A model generated the notes under the pieces. It was not told where the DNA came from. It ran no database searches and saw only the letters and a list, made by a program, of their open reading frames with translations. From Terrimesophilobacter sp044508495 (GTDB lineage: Bacteria > Actinomycetota > Actinomycetes > Actinomycetales > Microbacteriaceae): 19,407 bases of DNA. A program made the translations under genes and the position numbers. This document shows, piece by piece, positions 1 through 6,934 of the stretch. The DNA lies in assembly GCA_044508495.1 (NCBI GenBank), contig JBIQHP010000037.1, forward strand, positions 1-19,407, read 5' to 3'. Numbering within the stretch: position 1 is the stretch's first letter; every line of letters starts with the position of its first letter.

Positions 1-1
1 C

Positions 2-304
2 CGCTTCCTGTGGCCGGGCTTCGCCGAGAACTCGCGGGTCCTCGCCTGGATCCTCGACCGCGTCGACGCCCAGGCACCCGCGCAGGACACCCCGCTCGGC
101 CTCGTGCCGCGCGCCGGGGGCATCAGCCGCGAGGGCCTCGATGTGACCGATGAGGACTGGGACGAGCTCTTCGCGATCGATTCGGATGCCTGGCTCAGCG
201 AACTCGACGGCACCGAGGAGTTCTTCGCCACCTTCGGCGACCGGCTTCCGGATGCGCTCCCACGGCAGCTCGAGGACATCCGGGCGCGGCTGCAGAAGGG
301 CTAG
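2..304 (+). CDS. pckG: Phosphoenolpyruvate carboxykinase (GTP), C-terminal fragment
   Basis: The reading frame is open from the left edge and ends at TAG 302-304, giving 100 residues; the rest lies outside the window. It begins RFLWPGFAENSRVLAWILDR, which matches the C-terminal FLWPGFGENSRVLKWI block of GTP-type PEP carboxykinase. The tail is acidic with helices (EDWDELFAIDSDAW, then a PRQLEDIRARL end), also usual for this family. Family knowledge: the enzyme converts oxaloacetate plus GTP to PEP, CO2 and GDP in the cytosol, at the gluconeogenic branch point. No terminator is obvious after the stop. An ATG inside the frame (104) is internal and not the start. The family call is firm; the catalytic region cannot be seen here. 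Confidence 0.9.
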   Translation, partial: RFLWPGFAENSRVLAWILDRVDAQAPAQDTPLGLVPRAGGISREGLDVTDEDWDELFAIDSDAWLSELDGTEEFFATFGDRLPDALPRQLEDIRARLQKG

Positions 305-308
305 AACC

Positions 309-333
309 CAACGTTCTCCCCGCCCGCCTCGTC
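309..333 (+). promoter_or_regulatory. Candidate ECF-type promoter for the sigma factor gene
   Basis: A CAACGT element (309-314) is followed about 15 nt later by CGTC (330-333), in a C-rich spacer. AAC-type -35 and CGTC -10 elements are typical of ECF sigma promoters, so autoregulation by the downstream sigma factor is plausible. If it is used, transcription would begin near 340, close to ATG 343 and about 80 nt before GTG 421. This is inference from motif resemblance only. Confidence 0.3.
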
Positions 334-404
334 TTGGTAGGTATGAGCACTGTTTCGCTCCCCCGCGCCCCGATGGTGCTGCGAGCCGGGAGAATGGTGG
401 CAGC

Positions 405-413
405 GAGAGAGGA
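405..413 (+). promoter_or_regulatory. Ribosome binding site that decides the sigma factor start
   Basis: GAGAGAGGA lies 7 nt before GTG 421. The earlier in-frame starts (TTG 334, ATG 343) have no comparable site, and the 29 residues they would add are a basic, low-complexity extension. This favours GTG 421. Confidence 0.55.
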
Positions 414-420
414 ACTCCCG

Positions 421-972
421 GTGCCCGAGCAGGCCACGACGCATCCCGGCACACCGCCGTGGGAACAGGTCGTGACACGTCTCGTCGCCGAGCGCGGCGA
501 CGCCCTGCAGCGCTACGCCTTCCTGCTGTGCGGGAACGCGGACGACGCCGCCGACCTCGTGCAGGATGCCCTCGTCAAGACCTTCGGCCGGCTCCGCAAC
601 GGCTTCACGGTCGCGAGCGCGGAGGCCTACGTGCGCAAGGCCGTGCTCAACGCCTACCTGGACGGCGGACGCCGCCGCACGCTCTGGCGCCGCATCGCGC
701 ACCTCGCCGCCCAGCCGGAGGAGCAGGAGTCGGCGACGCCCGCGAGCGACGAGCGCATCGACCTCCTCGGGCAGCTGCGGGGCCTCGGCCCGCGCGAGCG
801 CGCCTGCGTCGTGCTGCGCTACTACGAGGATCTCAAGGTCGACGACATCGCGGCGGAGCTCGGCATCAGCTCCGGCGCGGTCAAGCGCTACCTGAGCGAC
901 GCGCTCGCCAGGCTCGCCGTCTCCCTCGCCGAACCGGACGATGCGCGGTCTGGAGGAGCTCGTGGCGACTGA
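421..972 (+). CDS. RNA polymerase sigma-70 factor, ECF/SigE family
   Basis: With GTG 421 as start the product has 183 residues, the usual size of SigE-family ECF factors. Region 2 is visible in LQRYAFLLCGNADDAADLVQ with the DLVQDAL core-binding signature. Region 4 is LGPRERACVVLRYYEDLKV followed by the helix-turn-helix DIAAELGISSGAVKRYLSDAL. Family role: a cytoplasmic specificity subunit that redirects RNA polymerase to a small stress regulon. The stop overlaps the start of the next gene by 11 nt, so the two are probably translated together, as expected for a sigma/regulator pair. Alternative starts are TTG 334 and ATG 343; the latter could be leaderless if the upstream ECF-like promoter is real. 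The inducing signal cannot be inferred. Confidence 0.88.
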   Translation: MPEQATTHPGTPPWEQVVTRLVAERGDALQRYAFLLCGNADDAADLVQDALVKTFGRLRNGFTVASAEAYVRKAVLNAYLDGGRRRTLWRRIAHLAAQPEEQESATPASDERIDLLGQLRGLGPRERACVVLRYYEDLKVDDIAAELGISSGAVKRYLSDALARLAVSLAEPDDARSGGARGD

Positions 973-1391
973 ATCCGATCTTCGCGACGCCCTGCGCGGG
1001 GCCGGGTCGCCGCCCTCCCCGCGCATCGACGCCGAGGCCGTCGTACGGCGCGCCCGGCTGCGTCGCACTCCGCGACAGGTCGCCTTCGGCTCGCTCGCCG
1101 TCCTCGCGATCGGCGGGGTCACGACGATCGGCGTCACCGCGATCCCGCGCCTGCTGCCCAGCTCGATGTCGGCCTCGGACACTCTCGCGGCTCCGGAGGC
1201 GTGGACCCAGTACGGCGACAGCGGTGGCGCGGATCCCGGCGGCCCCCCGGCCGGGAGCGCGCCGTCGTGCGTCATGGCGCTCCCCGAGGTCCGCTCGGAG
1301 GCCACCGAACTCACCCTGTCGGCATCCTTCCCCGCCTCCGCCCCCGCGAGCGGCCCGGTGAGCGGTACCGTCACCCTCACCAACACGGGCG
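962..1391 (+). CDS. Single-pass membrane protein, putative sigma regulator, cut by gap
   Basis: The start GTG 962 is chosen because GGAGGAG (952-958) sits just upstream and because it overlaps the sigma stop (970-972), a coupling arrangement. ATG 941 is an alternative. The visible 143 residues show a basic cytoplasmic N-terminus (ESDLRDALRG, then AVVRRARLRR), one membrane helix at about residues 40-62, and an extracytoplasmic Ser/Pro/Ala-rich part with one Cys. It ends in a beta-type stretch (SGTVTLTNTG) at the N run. No HxxxCxxC zinc anti-sigma motif is seen. Position and topology suggest a regulator of the adjacent sigma factor, but sequence alone does not prove anti-sigma activity. The 3' end is lost in the gap. 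The open frame running beyond the gap to 2290 is spurious. Confidence 0.6.
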
Positions 1392-1491
1392 NNNNNNNNN
1401 NNNNNNNNNNNNNNNNNNNNNNNNNNNNNNNNNNNNNNNNNNNNNNNNNNNNNNNNNNNNNNNNNNNNNNNNNNNNNNNNNNNNNNNNNNN
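1392..1491. other. Assembly gap 1 (100 N)
   Basis: Exactly 100 N, the conventional length for a gap of unknown size. It removes the 3' end of the sigma-linked membrane protein and may hide further sequence. Confidence 0.97.
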
Positions 1492-1510
1492 GGTACACCG
1501 GTTAACCGCG

Positions 1511-1544
1511 ACGATCGCCGCCACAACGCTGTGGCGGCGATCGT
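1511..1544. terminator. Perfect 14-bp hairpin, probable bidirectional terminator
   Basis: The arms ACGATCGCCGCCAC (1511-1524) and GTGGCGGCGATCGT (1531-1544) are perfect complements around a 6-nt loop. On the plus strand the stem is followed by a mildly T-rich GCGTTGTTTCC. The hairpin lies 17 nt beyond the stop of the minus-strand membrane protein gene and after whatever ends in gap 1, so it can serve convergent units. Confidence 0.7.
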
Positions 1545-1561
1545 GCGTTGTTTCCGGAGTT

Positions 1562-2113
1562 CTACTTCTTGTTGAGGATGTAGATCAAACCGGTCAGGGC
1601 CACCACGATAGCGAAGACGAGCCCGATCACCCAGCTGGCGAGCGCCTCGATCCCTGCGGCCGTTCCGAGGAAGTACAGCAGCGCCAGGAGGAAGACGAGG
1701 AACATCATCCACTTCGCAAGGCCCTTCGCCACACCCTTCTGCATGATGACGATGGCCGCGAGAAGCGTGCCGACCACGACGAGCGCGGCGACGACCCAGT
1801 CCACCGTGGCACCGGTCACACCGAAGAGCGGAAGCAGTGCCCAGAGGAGCGTGCCGAGAGCCGCAGCCCACAGGCCCACCTTGCCGAGCAGGCTGTTCCC
1901 GACGGCGCCGTTCGAGCCGGTCTGGCCCCATGCGACGAGGAAGAACCCGATCGCGACGACGACGAGGCCGATGATGCCGAGCCACTTCGTGACGTCGCCG
2001 GAGACGCCGGCCTGGCCGAGGACCACCGCGAGCAGCCACAGTACGCCACCGACGAGAAGCCCGCCGCCGCCGAACAGTCGCCAGTTGGCGGTGTCTTTGT
2101 CAACAGTTGCCAT
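1562..2113 (-). CDS. Six-helix integral membrane protein, unknown function
   Basis: 183 residues, with start ATG preceded by AGAAGGA 7 nt upstream (GAAAGGTAGAAGGAAACAACT context). Six hydrophobic segments lie at about residues 12-33, 43-63, 77-98, 104-124, 132-151 and 157-179, with short polar links and a C-terminal NKK. No catalytic or transport motif is recognisable. Aromatic residues sit at helix ends, and the soluble loops are only a few residues long, so it is almost entirely in the membrane. It is a single-gene unit with its own promoter (2171-2199) and a strong hairpin after its stop. It diverges from the TPM-domain gene. I do not recognise the family and give no function. Confidence 0.75.
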   Translation of the reverse strand: MATVDKDTANWRLFGGGGLLVGGVLWLLAVVLGQAGVSGDVTKWLGIIGLVVVAIGFFLVAWGQTGSNGAVGNSLLGKVGLWAAALGTLLWALLPLFGVTGATVDWVVAALVVVGTLLAAIVIMQKGVAKGLAKWMMFLVFLLALLYFLGTAAGIEALASWVIGLVFAIVVALTGLIYILNKK

Positions 2114-2170
2114 AGTTGTTTCCTTCTACCTTTCGGAAGTCGCCACGGCCACGATGACCGTGACGGCCCC

Positions 2171-2199
2171 ATTGTGGCAGCGCCGGGTGCCCCTGTAAA
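2171..2199 (-). promoter_or_regulatory. Sigma-70-type promoter for the six-helix membrane protein
   Basis: Read on the minus strand, TTTACA (2199-2194) and CACAAT (2176-2171) are separated by exactly 17 nt. Just upstream on that strand is an A/T-rich tract (AGCTTTTTG), unusual for this GC-rich window and UP-element-like. Predicted transcription start is near 2164, giving a leader of about 50 nt carrying the ribosome site. Confidence 0.55.
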
Positions 2200-2264
2200 C
2201 AGGCCACGCACAAAAAGCTTGGAATACGCTGAAAAGTTGACGATTCCCAGCGTCTTCCCGGCCA

Positions 2265-2293
2265 TTCCTCCTGTCGAGGCGAATCGCTAGAAT
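2265..2293 (+). promoter_or_regulatory. Candidate promoter of the TPM-PspA cluster
   Basis: TAGAAT (2288-2293) is a good -10; a poor -35 (TTCCTC, 2265-2270) lies 17 nt before it. The gene start at 2328 has AAGGAG (2316-2321) 6 nt upstream, so the predicted leader is about 30 nt. Confidence 0.4.
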
Positions 2294-2327
2294 CTCAGAA
2301 CGGATCACCGACCCCAAGGAGCCGGCC

Positions 2328-4310
2328 ATGAGACACTCCGCCCGTGACCTCGCGACCGGCCTCGGCCTCGGTCTCGCCCTCATGCTTCTCACGCCCGCCG
2401 CCGCCCTCGCGGACGACCCCGTCGAACTGCACGGCGCCTACGTGCTCGACAACGCCGGGGCGCTCGGGGGCCGTGAGGATGCCGTCGTGGACGCGATCGA
2501 CGCCCTCTACGAGAAGACCGGCATCAAACTCTTCGTCGTGTACGTCGATCGCTTCGAGGGCGCGGCGCCGGGCGGCTGGGCGGACGCGACGGCTGCGCGC
2601 AACGGCTTCGGGAGCGACGACGTGCTCCTGGCCGTCGCCACGGCCGACCGCAACTACCTCGTGTCCTACCCTGCCGACTTCGCGCTGTCCGAATCGGCGA
2701 CCGACGCGATCGAGAGCGATCGGCTCATCCCCGAACTGCGCGACGACGACTGGGCCGGTGCGGCCATCGCCATGGCGGAGGGCCTGTCGGGGGCCGGTGG
2801 CGGAGGCTTCCCCTGGGTTCCGGTGGGCGCCGTGGTCGTGGCGGGCGGGGCGGGAGCGCTCATCTACTCGCGCGTGCGCAGGAAGCGCAAGGGCGGCGGC
2901 GCGTCGGGCGCTCGGACCCAGAAGGAGCTCGACCAGGAGTCCGGACGGCTCCTCGTGCAACTGGATGACGCCCTCAAGACGAGCGAGCAGGAGCTCGGCT
3001 TCGCCGCCGCACAGTTCGGGGATGACGCGACGAAGCAGTTCGCGCTCGCCCTCGCCGGAGCGAAGGAGAAGGTCACGAGCGCCTTCACGATCCGGCAGAA
3101 GCTCGACGACGCCTTCCCGGAGACCGCGGAGGAGAAGCGCGAGCTGACGCAGCAGATCATCGAGCTGTGCACGAGCGCGGATGCGGAGCTCAACGCCCAG
3201 GCGGACGCCTTCGACGATCTGCGGCAGCTCGAGAAGTCCGCCCCGGAGGCTCTCGCCGCCTCGCGGAAGGCCGTCACGGAGGCACGGGCCGGGCTCGCAG
3301 CGGCGAGGAAGACCCTCAGCGGGCTGCAGGGGACGTACTCGGCTGCGGCGCTCTCGTCGATCGCCGGTAATCCGGACCAGGTCGAGAAGCTCCTCGCCTT
3401 CTCCGAAGTCTCCGCGAAGGAGGCCGAGGCCGCCCTCGCGTCGGGCGACTCCGCGGCGGCCGCGGTCGCCGTGCGCGCCGCTCAGCAGAGCGTCGGCCAG
3501 ACCACGCTTCTGCTCGAGGCGATCGACACCGTGGCCGCCGACCTGGCGCTCGCGGCCTCCCAGCTCGACGCCGTGATCGCCGACACCCGGCAGGACCTCG
3601 CCGAGGCGAAGGCGCTCCCATCGAAGGGGGCAGGACTCGCGCCCGCGATCGCGGCGGCCGAGAGCGCGCTCTCCTCGGCACAGGCCGGTGGCGACCCGAT
3701 CTCGAGCCTTGCCGCGCTCCAGTCGGCCAACAGCGGCCTCGACGCCGTGCTCGCCGACGTGCGCGAGGAGCAGGAGCGCATCCGGAGGGCCACGTCCTCG
3801 CTCGACGCCGCCTTCTCGACGGCGCGCGCGAAGATCTCGGCGGCCGACGATTACATCACGACCAGGCGGGGCGGGATCGGCGACACCGCGAGGACGCGGC
3901 TGTCCGAGGCGAGGCGACGCCTCGACGGAGCGGTAGCCCTCGCGGCCGCGGATCCGGTCGCCGCGCTCGCCCAGGCGCAGTCGGCCGCCGGCCTCGCCGA
4001 CGAATCCCTGAGCAGCGCCCAGGCAGATGTCCGCGGCTGGAGCTCGCAGGGCGACTACGTCGACTCGAGCTACCAGGGAGCCGGCCTCGGCGGGCTCCTC
4101 AGCGGAGGGAGGGTCGGTGGAGGGAGGATCGGCGGCCGGCCCGGAGGCGCGACGACGGGCGGAAGCATGATCGGCGGCGGTGGTTTCGGCAGCGGTTCCG
4201 GCCGCAGACCGTCTTCCGGAGGCGGGTCCCGCTCCAGTAGTTTTGGGGGGAGTTCGCGAAGCAGCGGGAGCAGTTCCGGCGATCGGCGCAGCAGCGGCGG
4301 CAGATTCTGA
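2328..4310 (+). CDS. TPM-domain (YgcG-type) membrane protein with long coiled coil
   Basis: 660 residues. A signal peptide (1-28, cleavage after PAAALA) is followed by a TPM domain at about 33-150 (VLDNAGAL start, FGSDDVLLAVATADRNYLVS core). A membrane helix follows at 162-180, then a basic stop-transfer SRVRRKRK. The long Ala/Glu/Lys/Leu-rich helical part at about 195-570 looks like coiled coil. The last 80 or so residues are a Gly/Ser/Arg low-complexity tail. The TPM domain is thus outside and the coiled coil inside the cell. TPM proteins are linked to membrane-stress and repair systems and are often encoded beside PspA, as here 70 nt downstream. The coiled coil may dock to PspA; that is inference. 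The ATG start has AAGGAG 6 nt upstream. Confidence 0.88.
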   Translation: MRHSARDLATGLGLGLALMLLTPAAALADDPVELHGAYVLDNAGALGGREDAVVDAIDALYEKTGIKLFVVYVDRFEGAAPGGWADATAARNGFGSDDVLLAVATADRNYLVSYPADFALSESATDAIESDRLIPELRDDDWAGAAIAMAEGLSGAGGGGFPWVPVGAVVVAGGAGALIYSRVRRKRKGGGASGARTQKELDQESGRLLVQLDDALKTSEQELGFAAAQFGDDATKQFALALAGAKEKVTSAFTIRQKLDDAFPETAEEKRELTQQIIELCTSADAELNAQADAFDDLRQLEKSAPEALAASRKAVTEARAGLAAARKTLSGLQGTYSAAALSSIAGNPDQVEKLLAFSEVSAKEAEAALASGDSAAAAVAVRAAQQSVGQTTLLLEAIDTVAADLALAASQLDAVIADTRQDLAEAKALPSKGAGLAPAIAAAESALSSAQAGGDPISSLAALQSANSGLDAVLADVREEQERIRRATSSLDAAFSTARAKISAADDYITTRRGGIGDTARTRLSEARRRLDGAVALAAADPVAALAQAQSAAGLADESLSSAQADVRGWSSQGDYVDSSYQGAGLGGLLSGGRVGGGRIGGRPGGATTGGSMIGGGGFGSGSGRRPSSGGGSRSSSFGGSSRSSGSSSGDRRSSGGRF

Positions 4311-4380
4311 GGTTCGGCAAGGTACGGTCAGGCACGATCAGACAGGTGCACACCACGGTGGCACGACGGAAGGAAACACA

Positions 4381-5124
4381 ATGGTAAAGCAGTCCATCTT
4401 CGGCAGGATCGCCCAGTTGGCGAAGGCGAACATCAACGCGATGCTCGACGCGGCAGAAGACCCCGCCATGATGCTCGACCAGATGGTGCGCGACTACACC
4501 AACAACATCGCCGAGGCGGAGAGCGCGATCGCGCAGACCATCGGCAACCTCCGGCTGCTCGAGCAGGACTACGCCGAGGATGTCGCGAACGCGCAGGACT
4601 GGGGCGGGAAGGCGCTCGCCGCGAGCCGCAAGGCCGATGAGCTGCGCACTGCGGGCAACACCGCCGACGCGGACAAGTTCGACAATCTCGCCAAGGTGGC
4701 CCTCGGGCGCCAGCTCGCCGCCGAGAAGGAGGCGAAGGCCGCCGAGCCCACGATCGCGAGCCAGACCGAGGTCGTCGACAAGCTCAAGAAGGGCCTCGAC
4801 GGCATGCGCGGCAAGCTCACCGAGCTCTCCTCGAAGCGCGACGAGCTCATCGCGCGCGCGAAGACGGCCGACGCCCAGCAGCAGGTCATGGACGCCATGA
4901 AGAGCATCGACATGCTCGACCCGACGAGCGAGATCAGCCGGTTCGAGGAGAAGATCCGCCGCGAGGAGGCGAAGGTCCTCGGACAGCAGGAGCTCGCCGC
5001 CTCGAGCCTCGACGCGCAGTTCGAGCAGCTCGCCGACAGCGACAAGGAGATCGAGGTCGAGGCCAGGCTCGCGGCGCTCAAGTCCGGCGACGATCCCCAG
5101 AAGGCCGTGACCTCGGGCGAGTAG
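4381..5124 (+). CDS. pspA: PspA/IM30 family envelope stress protein
   Basis: 247 residues, starting at ATG 4381 with GGAAGGAAA just upstream. An earlier in-frame start (4180) lies inside the preceding gene and is rejected. The N-terminal amphipathic segment (SIFGRIAQLAKANINAML) and EDPAMMLDQMVRDY are classic PspA/IM30 features. The remainder is charged alpha helix and coiled coil (AAEKEAKAAEPTIA, KLKKGLDGMRGKL, ISRFEEKIRREEAKV). Family role: an ESCRT-III-like cytoplasmic protein that assembles on the inner leaflet and preserves membrane integrity under stress. The TPM protein upstream is a probable membrane partner. No PspBC or PspF homolog is visible. Probably co-transcribed with the TPM gene and perhaps with the arginase-like gene 17 nt downstream. 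Confidence 0.93.
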   Translation: MVKQSIFGRIAQLAKANINAMLDAAEDPAMMLDQMVRDYTNNIAEAESAIAQTIGNLRLLEQDYAEDVANAQDWGGKALAASRKADELRTAGNTADADKFDNLAKVALGRQLAAEKEAKAAEPTIASQTEVVDKLKKGLDGMRGKLTELSSKRDELIARAKTADAQQQVMDAMKSIDMLDPTSEISRFEEKIRREEAKVLGQQELAASSLDAQFEQLADSDKEIEVEARLAALKSGDDPQKAVTSGE

Positions 5125-5141
5125 CGCTCGCCTGCACGACG

Positions 5142-5966
5142 GTGCCGATCAGCTATCTCGTCGTCCCGCAGTGGCAGGGCTCCGGATCCTCGCGAGCCCT
5201 GCAGCTGCAGGACGGCGCCGAGGCGATCCGCGGCGACCTGCCCTCGTCGAGGACCGTCCGCGTCGACGTGCCGCTCGGCGCCGGCGAGGGCCTCGGAAGC
5301 GGGGTGCGCCGGCTGAGCGCCGTGCAGGCCGTTCGCGACCGAGTCGCCGAGGCGCTCTCCGGGATCCCGGATGTCGTAGTCGCCATCGGCGGGGACTGCG
5401 GTATCGACCTCGCTCCGGTCCAGCACGCGCAGGAGGCCCACCCCGGTGACCTCGCGCTCGTCTGGCTCGACGCCCACGCCGACCTCAACACCCCGGAGAG
5501 CTCTCCCTCCGGCGCCTTCCACGGAATGGTGCTGCGTGCGATCCTCGGCGAGGGCTTCCCCTCGCTCGCCCTCGACGATCCCCTCCCTCCGACGCACGTC
5601 GTGCTCGCGGGCACGAGGTCGCTCGACGAGGCCGAGGCGGAGTGGATCGCCGGGCACGGCATCCGGATGCTGCCGCCCGGTGAGCTCACTCCCGATTCGC
5701 TCGTCGCCGCCGTCGAGTCGACCGGAGCGAGCGCGGTCTACCTGCACATCGACCTCGACGTCCTCGACCCGGGCGAGTTCGCCTCGCTCGGATACCCCGA
5801 GCCCTTCGGCGTCTCCGTCGCGACGCTCCTCGGCTCGATCCGGGCGGTCGTCGCCCGCTTCGACCTGGCGGGGGCCGCTCTCTGCGAGTTCGCGCCGTCG
5901 AGCGCGGAAGCAGCATCCGACGACCTTCCGACGATCCTGCGGATCATCGGCGCGCTCACCGGCTGA
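5142..5966 (+). CDS. Arginase/agmatinase (ureohydrolase) family protein
   Basis: 274 residues, start GTG 5142, 17 nt after the pspA stop, with no clear ribosome site, so coupling to pspA is likely. The ureohydrolase motifs are in order: GGDCG (83-87), WLDAHADLN (108-116), LHIDLDVLDP (201-210) and CEF (248-250). Predicted manganese ligands D110, H112, D114, D204 and D206 are present. The usual His of GGDHS is Cys86. Family role: Mn-dependent hydrolysis of guanidino compounds (arginine to ornithine and urea, agmatine to putrescine) in the cytosol. The Cys variant occurs in arginase-like proteins of uncertain substrate, so I do not assign arginase. No ornithine or urea pathway genes are nearby. 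The fold call is strong; the substrate is unknown. Confidence 0.85.
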   Translation: MPISYLVVPQWQGSGSSRALQLQDGAEAIRGDLPSSRTVRVDVPLGAGEGLGSGVRRLSAVQAVRDRVAEALSGIPDVVVAIGGDCGIDLAPVQHAQEAHPGDLALVWLDAHADLNTPESSPSGAFHGMVLRAILGEGFPSLALDDPLPPTHVVLAGTRSLDEAEAEWIAGHGIRMLPPGELTPDSLVAAVESTGASAVYLHIDLDVLDPGEFASLGYPEPFGVSVATLLGSIRAVVARFDLAGAALCEFAPSSAEAASDDLPTILRIIGALTG

Positions 5967-5974
5967 GCGCCGCA

Positions 5975-5980
5975 TAGGCT
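5975..5980 (+). promoter_or_regulatory. -10 element of a probable leaderless promoter (crotonase gene)
   Basis: TAGGCT ends exactly 6 nt before ATG 5987, with no Shine-Dalgarno sequence between. Transcription would begin at or next to the A of ATG. No clear -35 is seen. Confidence 0.55.
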
Positions 5981-5986
5981 GACGGC

Positions 5987-6763
5987 ATGACGAACGAGAA
6001 CGCCGCTCGGGGCGACGACGATCCGCGCATCACCGTAGAGCGCGACGGCCACGTGCTCCTCATCGGCTTCCACCGCCCCGAGAAGCGCAACGCCGCCGAT
6101 CTCCGGCTCCTGCGGGAGCTCTCCCTCGCCTACGGCGAGCTCGACCGGGACCCCGAGCTGCGCGCCGGGTTCGTGTTCGCGCACGGAGACCACTTCACGG
6201 CGGGTCTCGATCTCCTCGACATCGGCCCGCGGATCGGCCCCGGGGGCATCGACATCGTCCCGGAGGGCGGTCTCGACCCCTGGGGCGTCGGCGGCCCCGC
6301 CGTGGGAAAACCCGTCGTCATGGCCGTTCAGGGCCTGTGCCTGACCCTCGGGATCGAGCTCATCCTCGCGAGCGACATCGCGATCGCCGCCGACTCCGCG
6401 GTGTTCGGGCAGATCGAGGTCAGCCGGGGCATCCTGCCGTTCGGCGGCGCGACGATCCGCTTCCCGCGCGCCGTCGGGTGGGGCAACGCCATGCGCTGGA
6501 TCCTCACCGGCGACAGCTTCGACGCGGCCGAGGCGCTGCGGATCGGGCTCGTGCAGGAGATCGTGCCGCATGGCGAGCAGTACGCGCGCGGGCTCGAGCT
6601 CGCGCACCGCGTCGCGGCCCAGGCGCCGCTGGCCGTGCAGGCCTCCCTCGCGAACGCGCGGACCGCCATCCGGGACGGCGATGCGGCGGCCGCAGCGGCT
6701 CTGCAGCCCGCGCTCGTGCGGCTCGCCGCCACCGAGGACGCCCGGATCGGGATGGAGTCCTTC
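5987..6763 (+). CDS. Enoyl-CoA hydratase/isomerase (crotonase) family protein, 3' end in gap
   Basis: 259 residues are visible before the N run. Crotonase features: ERDGHVLLIGFHRPEKRNA at the N-terminus, the first oxyanion-hole segment HFTAGLDL (69-76), and the second, VQGLCLTLGIEL (114-125). FGQIEVSRGILPFGG follows at 140-154. E124 and E144 align with the two catalytic glutamates of enoyl-CoA hydratase and keep the same 20-residue spacing, so hydration/dehydration of an acyl-CoA thioester in the cytosol is plausible. The usual GGG of the second oxyanion loop is TLG. Family length is about 260-280 residues, so only a short C-terminus should be missing. No acyl-CoA ligase or dehydrogenase neighbours point to a pathway. 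Confidence 0.87.
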
Positions 6764-6863
6764 NNNNNNNNNNNNNNNNNNNNNNNNNNNNNNNNNNNNN
6801 NNNNNNNNNNNNNNNNNNNNNNNNNNNNNNNNNNNNNNNNNNNNNNNNNNNNNNNNNNNNNNN
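6764..6863. other. Assembly gap 2 (100 N)
   Basis: Exactly 100 N. It removes the last residues of the crotonase and the first part of the spacer before the oxidoreductase gene. Confidence 0.97.
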
Positions 6864-6922
6864 CGGGGCTCCGAACCCGCAAGATGACCCGAGTCACGGG
6901 GCGAGAACGGCGGGAGCAGGCG

Positions 6923-6928
6923 TAGCCT
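6923..6928 (+). promoter_or_regulatory. -10 element of a probable leaderless promoter (oxidoreductase gene)
   Basis: TAGCCT ends 6 nt (CGGGGG) before ATG 6935. This is the same spacing as at 5975. No convincing -35 is visible. Confidence 0.5.
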
Positions 6929-6934
6929 CGGGGG

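Noticed and set aside
2237..2242. TTGACG as a -35 for the TPM gene
   Set aside because: No acceptable -10 lies 16-18 nt downstream. The TAGAAT at 2288 is too far away to pair with it.
941..2290. Single 449-residue frame joining the sigma-linked membrane protein to sequence after gap 1
   Set aside because: The join depends on 100 arbitrary N. The part after the gap is antisense to the real six-helix membrane protein.
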